From the NCBI GenBank assembly GCA_964371865.1, contig CAYJOR010000025.1, forward strand, positions 1-37,881: a stretch of 37,881 nt of DNA, read 5' to 3'. The DNA comes from CAYJAZ01 sp964371865. Its GTDB lineage: Bacteria > Desulfobacterota > Desulfovibrionia > Desulfovibrionales > Desulfovibrionaceae. Positions 33,969-37,881 of the stretch are shown here, one piece after another; within the stretch, counting starts at the first letter, position 1; each line of letters opens with the position of its first letter. The position numbers were made by a program, and so were the translations under genes. A model generated the notes under the pieces. It had not been told where the DNA came from. It saw only the letters and a program-made list of their open reading frames with translations, and ran no database searches.

Positions 33969-34016
33969 GAGCGTTGTTAGATTTATTTTTCATAATAAAA
34001 TGATTTGACAACGCTC
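33969..34016. other. Inverted repeat between the PreP gene and tRNA-Ala
   Basis: GAGCGTTGT (33969-33977) is complementary to ACAACGCTC (34008-34016). The 30-base loop is long and no T-run follows, so termination would be weak. The right arm overlaps a TTGACA (34005-34010) that may be the -35 box of the tRNA promoter, though no good -10 is at the right distance. Confidence 0.4.
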
Positions 34017-34041
34017 TATATTTATAGTAAAAATCTCCCAT

Positions 34042-34117
<76 letters not shown>

Positions 34118-34127
34118 GTAAAATCAA

Positions 34128-34158
34128 GGCTTTACGAGAAATCGTAAAGCCATTTTTG
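34128..34158 (+). terminator. Terminator of tRNA-Ala
   Basis: GGCTTTACGA (34128-34137) and TCGTAAAGCC (34142-34151) form a perfect ten-pair stem closed by a GAAA tetraloop, followed by ATTTTTG. The rest of the stretch up to 34291 holds no gene that I can see, only AT-rich sequence and two CCACCA-type repeats near 34203-34224. Confidence 0.85.
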
Positions 34159-34291
34159 TTTAAAACATAAAAAAGATGACGACTTTTGGACGATTTTTTT
34201 ATTGTTCCACCATTTTCCCACCACATCATTTTTTAAGTGACGATATAATAGCTACTTATAGCCTCATCTAGTTTCATTTATTATAATTTTA

Positions 34292-34320
34292 TTGCCTTAA
34301 AGTCCATTCTCAGTTACTAT
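34292..34320 (+). promoter_or_regulatory. Promoter of the 50-residue protein
   Basis: TTGCCT (34292-34297) and TACTAT (34315-34320) are 17 bases apart and 29 bases before the ATG. Match to consensus is moderate. Confidence 0.4.
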
Positions 34321-34349
34321 TAATAGAGATATCTTAATGGAGTAAAGTT

Positions 34350-34502
34350 ATGATTGAAGTCAACACAAGTAAAATTATTTCTGAGGAAACCGTAAGCAAG
34401 GATGACGATTTTTATAATCCTGCTAATATGGAACGCCTAAAAAATGCTATTACTGATATGGATGATAATAAAGGAAACGCTCATGACCTTATAGATGACT
34501 AG
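34350..34502 (+). CDS. 50-residue antitoxin-like protein (orphan)
   Basis: A short, acidic protein starting MIEVNTSKII and ending AHDLIDD, with a GGAG ribosome site seven bases before the ATG. The C-terminal half, FYNPANMERLKNAITDMDDN, resembles the toxin-binding tail of Phd/YefM- or RelB-type antitoxins (pattern FYxxxNxxRLxxAI). No toxin gene accompanies it: the next gene is on the other strand and ends seven bases away. It may be an orphan antitoxin, an addiction remnant, or unrelated. The gene itself is likely real because of its ribosome site and promoter. Confidence 0.5.
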   Translation: MIEVNTSKIISEETVSKDDDFYNPANMERLKNAITDMDDNKGNAHDLIDD

Positions 34503-34509
34503 TCTTCTA

Positions 34510-35505
34510 TTACTTTTCTAAAAGCTTTTTTCTAAACTCTTCGACTGACAACATTGGTTTTGTTAGGTGGATTGTTCTATGACAATTTGAGCAAAGAATT
34601 GCTAAATCTTCTAATCTTGTATTTTCTCCACCTTGATATTCAGAAATAGGTTTTTTATGGTGTACCTCGCAGAAATCTTTATTGATTAAACTTCCATAAA
34701 CTTCTTTGAAATCAAAGCCACATATTTCGCACTCCAACTTACCTGTTTTATCACGCACCATATCTTTTTTCTTTTTTACTAATTTATAATCTCGCTCCTT
34801 TTGTGTGTGGGTTATAATTTTTAAATTACCTTCAATAGCTTCATAGTCAACATCAATATAGTTTTTTTGAGCTTTTCGTGTTATTGTTTCTACTTTTGAC
34901 TCTTTTGAATAATTTGTGATATAAGCTAAAACCTCCTGGCGTGTTATTTTGTCTTTTTCTTGATCAGCATACCACACATTACTTTGCCCAAAACCACTTA
35001 TTTCTACTTTTTTTGCTCGAGCAATTTCATGCTGTCTATCAACAGGCTTCAGTAAGACTATATTTTTGCTTTGAACTCGTATATTGTACATATCAACACC
35101 TGATTTTTCATGAAAAATAGATGGATAAAGATTATTTTTTTGAAACTGGCGATACACAGTTGCATTTTTATACCAACCAACAACTACGCTTTTTGATAGC
35201 AAGACGTTAGCAACATCATAGTTTCTTGCAACCCAAATAACTGTAACATTATCAATTTTATTTTCATTTTTTTCTATCTTAGAATCAATTTTACATAAAT
35301 CAATAGTTGCCAAGTGGTAATTTCCTTTCTTGGCAACTGGTTGAACATAGCCATACGTAATTTCATCATTAGCTATAACAAAGTTACATGACTCAAAACC
35401 AAATTCTGTCTGATTATAGCTTCCACCACCTTGTGGCTTATCATTACTAGTTACACCTTTATAGTCACGCATCCATCCAATATTGCAAAATAAAATCCTT
35501 TCCAT
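34510..35505 (-). CDS. HNH endonuclease, possible type IV restriction or defence nuclease
   Basis: 331 residues. The C-terminal HNH domain (about 240-331) has C259/C262 and C305/C308 for structural zinc, H282-H283 as catalytic/metal histidines (FCEVHHKKP), then LEDLAILCSNCHRTIH. The N-terminal 200 residues include YGYVQP, VTVIWVAR and VVVGWYKNATVYR, a beta-rich module that I have seen joined to HNH domains. It may recognise DNA, perhaps modified bases, in the way of EVE- or SRA-type readers; that is inference. No methyltransferase is nearby, which fits a modification-dependent enzyme. It follows its partner gene by 24 bases with a strong AAGGAG site, so the two form an operon. A homing or mobile-element nuclease is the alternative. 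Confidence 0.75.
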   Translation of the reverse strand: MERILFCNIGWMRDYKGVTSNDKPQGGGSYNQTEFGFESCNFVIANDEITYGYVQPVAKKGNYHLATIDLCKIDSKIEKNENKIDNVTVIWVARNYDVANVLLSKSVVVGWYKNATVYRQFQKNNLYPSIFHEKSGVDMYNIRVQSKNIVLLKPVDRQHEIARAKKVEISGFGQSNVWYADQEKDKITRQEVLAYITNYSKESKVETITRKAQKNYIDVDYEAIEGNLKIITHTQKERDYKLVKKKKDMVRDKTGKLECEICGFDFKEVYGSLINKDFCEVHHKKPISEYQGGENTRLEDLAILCSNCHRTIHLTKPMLSVEEFRKKLLEK

Positions 35506-35529
35506 ATTTTTTAACTCCTTACGTTTATT

Positions 35530-36033
35530 TTAACCTATCCCTAAAATCTTCTTTGCCTCATCAAGTACATCTTCTCTATCTTTTTTTTCATAGTCATCTT
35601 TAAATTTCTGCATATTAGGAGGAAGTGGAGTTTTCCATCTACCTTTTCGTATTTGTTTTGGATTATGACCATCAAACATATCTCTAATGTTTCGTAAAGA
35701 TGATTTTTTTATTTCTAAAGTCTCTGAAGCAAGCTCTAAGGCTCTATCTTGACTTTCATAAGGATACAAAGAAGTATGCTCAAAGTAGCTAAAACAAAAT
35801 GCTATAAGATGCATTTCTTTTCTTACTTCTTTTGTAATTCTTGAATAGGTTCGCATATAAGGAAATTCTAGAAAAATATTATTTACTGCTTGGCGAGCCT
35901 CTTTGTTATATTCAATCATTTTAGTATGTACAAGAATCTCTAAAAAGATTTTTTTACCAATTTCATCATTCAATGAACGGCAATGTTCCATACCTTTTTC
36001 AGCTAATTTACTAATTTCTTTTGTAAAATCCAT
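35530..36033 (-). CDS. Unknown partner protein upstream of the HNH nuclease
   Basis: 167 residues from the ATG at 36033 (MDFTKEISKL), which has an AAGGCGG ribosome site; an ATG at 36084 would add 17 residues and lie within the promoter. The protein is mostly helical. Near residues 108-135 it carries SSLRNIRDMFDGHNPKQIRKGRW, read here as the two parts SLRNIRDMFD and RKGRW. I recall a similar pattern, SxxNYRDxFDxxxxNxRxGW, in uncharacterised proteins next to restriction-type nucleases. It could bind DNA and guide or restrain the nuclease. No named family can be given. Confidence 0.6.
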   Translation of the reverse strand: MDFTKEISKLAEKGMEHCRSLNDEIGKKIFLEILVHTKMIEYNKEARQAVNNIFLEFPYMRTYSRITKEVRKEMHLIAFCFSYFEHTSLYPYESQDRALELASETLEIKKSSLRNIRDMFDGHNPKQIRKGRWKTPLPPNMQKFKDDYEKKDREDVLDEAKKILGIG

Positions 36034-36067
36034 AATACACCGCCTTATACAGATTTTATACAGTCTT

Positions 36068-36117
36068 ATATTACAAAATTTCATACATTATGTAAACATA
36101 TATTTACATTTTACATA
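36068..36117 (-). promoter_or_regulatory. Promoter and operator-like palindrome of the HNH operon
   Basis: On the minus strand TTTACA (36096-36091) and TAATAT (36073-36068) are 17 bases apart. The -35 is the left arm of a palindrome, TGTAAA-N6-TTTACA (36091-36108), and a third arm (TTTACATA, 36110-36117) follows. A repressor bound here would block the promoter. Downstream, TTATACAG occurs twice as a direct repeat (around 36045-36063). Confidence 0.5.
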
Positions 36118-36146
36118 TAGCACTTCATAACTATCTAGATAATCAA

Positions 36147-36207
36147 TTTTTCTTTTATTTACCTACGGGCGGGTTTTTACAGAAAAAGTTTATATTTTTC
36201 TTTTATT
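36147..36207. repeat. Direct repeat flanking a GC-rich motif
   Basis: TTTTTCTTTTATT occurs at 36147-36159 and again at 36195-36207. Between them is ACCTACGGGCGGG, by far the most GC-rich short stretch in this AT-rich intergenic region, and a small hairpin (AGAAAAA with TTTTTCT, 36181-36201). It lies in the divergent gap before the small membrane protein gene. Function unknown. Confidence 0.35.
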
Positions 36208-36260
36208 ATCTTTAGTTTTGTGATATGTAAAAAGCAAAATTATATCATCTAGGAACATAC

Positions 36261-36737
36261 ATGAAACAAAACTATATTTCACTACTCAAAGATATTCTTG
36301 CAATGTCACCATTTATTTTAAATGCAATTCTTGTTATAATTGCTACTATCAATGAAGTAAACATTCCTGCTTCAACTGTTGCGGTTTCAACAGCAACGGC
36401 TTGCGCTATTTCTTCTAATTCATTATCAAGACTACGCAAAAAAGCTGTAGTATCCATTCAAGCTACTATTAAAAAATACTCTAGAAAGGACGATTATTTC
36501 GCATTCTACAATTCTATTTTTGAACAGTTCAAGCAAATTACAAATTGTCAAGATTATCTCAATAAAAGTGAAGAGTTATTTACTCAGAAAAATCCATTTA
36601 TTGGAAAGAAAATTGATATTTATTATGAGCGAGGAACACTTCATACAAAGCAAAAAAGCAAAAAGGAATTCGAAGAGCTCAGCCGAAGTACAGTGCAAAA
36701 CAATTTTTCAACTTGGAAGAAGACAAAAGAAATTTAA
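36261..36737 (+). CDS. Small membrane-anchored protein of unknown function
   Basis: 158 residues. One or two hydrophobic segments fill the N-terminal 55 residues (SPFILNAILVIIATINEV and a weaker Ala/Thr-rich stretch), followed by a Lys-rich soluble part of about 100 residues. No catalytic motif is visible. The layout (membrane anchor with small cytoplasmic domain) is seen in SLATT-type and other accessory defence proteins, but I cannot place it in one. It is divergent from the HNH operon. No strong ribosome site is seen; CTAGGAACATAC lies just before the ATG and includes AGGA. Confidence 0.55.
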   Translation: MKQNYISLLKDILAMSPFILNAILVIIATINEVNIPASTVAVSTATACAISSNSLSRLRKKAVVSIQATIKKYSRKDDYFAFYNSIFEQFKQITNCQDYLNKSEELFTQKNPFIGKKIDIYYERGTLHTKQKSKKEFEELSRSTVQNNFSTWKKTKEI

Positions 36738-36752
36738 TATATTAAGATCTCT

Positions 36753-36893
36753 CTTCATAAACTCTTCATAAATTCTTCCCAAAACTTTACTAAAAACTTC
36801 CTAACTTTTCGTTTTTCCATATTTATCATTTTGGGAAGTTATTTATTAGACACAAGAAAATTATTGTGATTTGATACCTTCATAAATTTACAC
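36753..36893. repeat. Repeat-rich spacer before the AlpA-like gene
   Basis: CTTCATAAA occurs three times (about 36753, 36764 and 36879). CTTCCCAAAA (36775-36784) is a perfect inverted repeat of TTTTGGGAAG (36829-36838), 44 bases apart. Such arrays are common binding sites for excisionase or AlpA-type proteins, and one is encoded next door; binding is inference. No gene is seen in this stretch. Confidence 0.4.
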
Positions 36894-36905
36894 ATGGAGG
36901 TCATT

Positions 36906-37127
36906 ATGTCACACAAATTAAAAACTTTAGAGGTTCTTCAACGTATTCTTCCCCCACTTGTTGCAAGAAAAGATATTGGTCTTTACTTAGGGGGTTTAAT
37001 CAGCAGTGGTTACCTTGCTAATCTTGACAGTCAAGGTAGAGGTCCTAAACATATCAAAAGCGGAAGGCGTGTTGCTTATCTTCGTGAAGATTTAATAGCA
37101 TGGCTCGATACATGGTTGCAGGATTAA
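36906..37127 (+). CDS. AlpA/excisionase-like small DNA-binding protein
   Basis: 73 residues from the ATG at 36906; the GGAGG just before it is the ribosome site, so an in-frame ATG at 36894 overlapping that site is rejected. The order LVARKDIGLYLG...GYLANLDSQGRGPKHIKSGRRVAYLREDLIAWLD matches MerR-type winged helix proteins of the AlpA/HTH_17 group: target helix, GP..I..GRRV wing, then DLxxWL. These regulate integrase or excision in satellites and integrative elements. The next gene begins three bases after its stop, so they are co-expressed. Confidence 0.75.
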   Translation: MSHKLKTLEVLQRILPPLVARKDIGLYLGGLISSGYLANLDSQGRGPKHIKSGRRVAYLREDLIAWLDTWLQD

Positions 37128-37130
37128 GGC

Positions 37131-37881
37131 ATGGAAAACTGCTTCACAAAATATATGCAGACAAGTAAAGTTTTCAAAACTCGTGAAGAGAATAAACCAG
37201 ACGAGTATACAGACATTCAGACAAGTGCGCAGACAAGTAATAACACAAGCACGCAATCATTCACCCAAATATGTAGACAAGAATGTAGACGAGTATGCAA
37301 CTATGCGTGTTTACAATCAGACATGCAGACAAAGGTCTTTTTAGGGTGTAAATATGGCTTTTCATTTAGGCAGATTAATTTGCTTTCTATAGTTAAAAAT
37401 AATCCTGTGCCAATCAGTTATCAGCAAGTTTCAAAAATTATGTATCTACATTTCGATTTAGAGATAAGCTCTGATGCAGTGCGAGGAATGTTACAAAGAT
37501 TACGACAAAAAAAACTAGTCGAAACTAAGGTTTTTCACTCCGGTTTTACACGTGGCAATCTATATAGTTGTACGACTAAAGTATGTAAATATATCCCCTC
37601 TTTTTATGAGCAGATAAGCATGCAGACAAAAGCCGAAAATTCCATGCAGACAAATCACTCTATAGATAGAATAGATAGAAATATTAATCTATCTGACTTT
37701 AACAGTAAAGATTTTGCCTTTCAACACAAAACCCTCAATCCCCAAAAGCGTGGTTCTTGTGATTTCGCTGAAGATATGTTCGCTCAGTTTTTACACACTC
37801 CCAAGCAAAAGCTTACTGAACTTACTGATGAAGATATTGCCCTCCAATGGGAAAACTTAGGAAAGTATGGTTTTGGTAAAT
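37131..37881 (+). CDS. Winged-helix replication-like protein, 3' end beyond the window
   Basis: Partial: 250 codons are open from the ATG at 37131 to the window end with no stop. An AGGA ribosome site overlaps the end of the AlpA-like gene. Residues 1-65 are low-complexity, with MQTS, IQTS, AQTS and MQTK units. Residues about 70-145 look like a winged-helix domain (PISYQQVSKIMYL, SSDAVRGMLQRLRQKKLVE, then a basic wing). Two further MQT units and a soluble C-terminal part follow. Position after an AlpA-like gene suggests an element replication or regulatory protein; that is inference. The repeated protein units come from a 12-bp DNA repeat described separately. Confidence 0.6.
   Translation, partial: MENCFTKYMQTSKVFKTREENKPDEYTDIQTSAQTSNNTSTQSFTQICRQECRRVCNYACLQSDMQTKVFLGCKYGFSFRQINLLSIVKNNPVPISYQQVSKIMYLHFDLEISSDAVRGMLQRLRQKKLVETKVFHSGFTRGNLYSCTTKVCKYIPSFYEQISMQTKAENSMQTNHSIDRIDRNINLSDFNSKDFAFQHKTLNPQKRGSCDFAEDMFAQFLHTPKQKLTELTDEDIALQWENLGKYGFGK
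37155..37655 (+). repeat. Decayed array of 12-bp repeats inside the last gene
   Basis: Consensus ATGCAGACAAGT. Copies start at 37155, 37215, 37227, 37271, 37283, 37323, 37620 and 37644, with weaker ones at 37195 and 37207. Several steps are exact multiples of 12 (37195 to 37207, 37215 to 37227, 37271 to 37283, 37620 to 37644, 37155 to 37215). Copies fall in all three reading frames, so the DNA rather than the protein is what is repeated. This resembles an iteron array of a replication origin, or an old tandem expansion. Confidence 0.6.

Noticed and set aside
34118..34349. Integrase or its remnant next to tRNA-Ala
   Set aside because: No open frame or integrase motif was found on either strand in this stretch.
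36753..36893. CRISPR-like array
   Set aside because: Repeats are only about 9 bases with irregular spacing and there are no cas genes.
37155..37655. CRISPR or protein-level repeat domain
   Set aside because: Units are 12 bases, unevenly spaced, and occur in different frames, so neither a CRISPR array nor a protein repeat explains them.

Overview
The window looks like the chromosome of an AT-rich member of the Desulfovibrio lineage (Desulfobacterota). This is inferred from gene content: a fumarate reductase iron-sulfur subunit followed by a split class I fumarase, an AhbA-type siroheme decarboxylase, a B12-binding-type radical SAM protein fused to DUF2344, and lipid A synthesis (LpxK). No 16S gene is present, so the assignment is an inference.

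Region 1 (1-4.4 kb) is a C4-dicarboxylate module: frdB, the two fumarase subunits (separated by twin hairpins) and a DASS-family dicarboxylate transporter. Together these import, hydrate/dehydrate and reduce malate, fumarate and succinate. Region 2 (4.2-4.84 kb) is a gene-free stretch with a terminator, two palindromic elements and a MITE-like inverted-repeat remnant. Region 3 (4.84-7.9 kb) has a small conserved-looking protein and the radical SAM/DUF2344 fusion. Region 4 (7.9-15 kb, minus strand) runs lpxK-rdgB-pyrB-pyrC and then an exported M16 peptidase. Region 5 (15-24.3 kb, plus strand) is a macromolecular-synthesis cluster, rpsU-mutS2-dnaG-rpoD, followed by mnmG and a CPBP membrane protease. 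Region 6 (24.4-27.2 kb, minus strand) is an EF-G paralogue coupled to an unknown 266-residue protein. Region 7 (27.2-34 kb, plus strand) holds htpX, ahbA, thiD, a GT2 glycosyltransferase, a TVP38/DedA-type membrane protein and a cytoplasmic M16C (PreP-like) peptidase.

A tRNA-Ala(GGC) gene at 34.04 kb marks the start of an accessory region that runs off the window end. It carries a 50-residue antitoxin-like protein, an HNH nuclease with an upstream partner protein (probable defence pair with an operator-like palindrome), a small membrane protein, an AlpA/excisionase-like DNA-binding protein, and the 5' part of a winged-helix protein. That last gene contains a decayed array of 12-bp repeats lying in all three reading frames. 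No integrase is visible, so if this is an integrated element the integrase must lie beyond the window.

The intergenic DNA shares hairpin-forming repeats: one element is seen three times (twice in inverted orientation near the left edge, once after rpoD), with related palindromes around 4.2 and 4.7 kb. The most promising leads for new biology are the HNH pair, the 12-bp array and the hairpin element.
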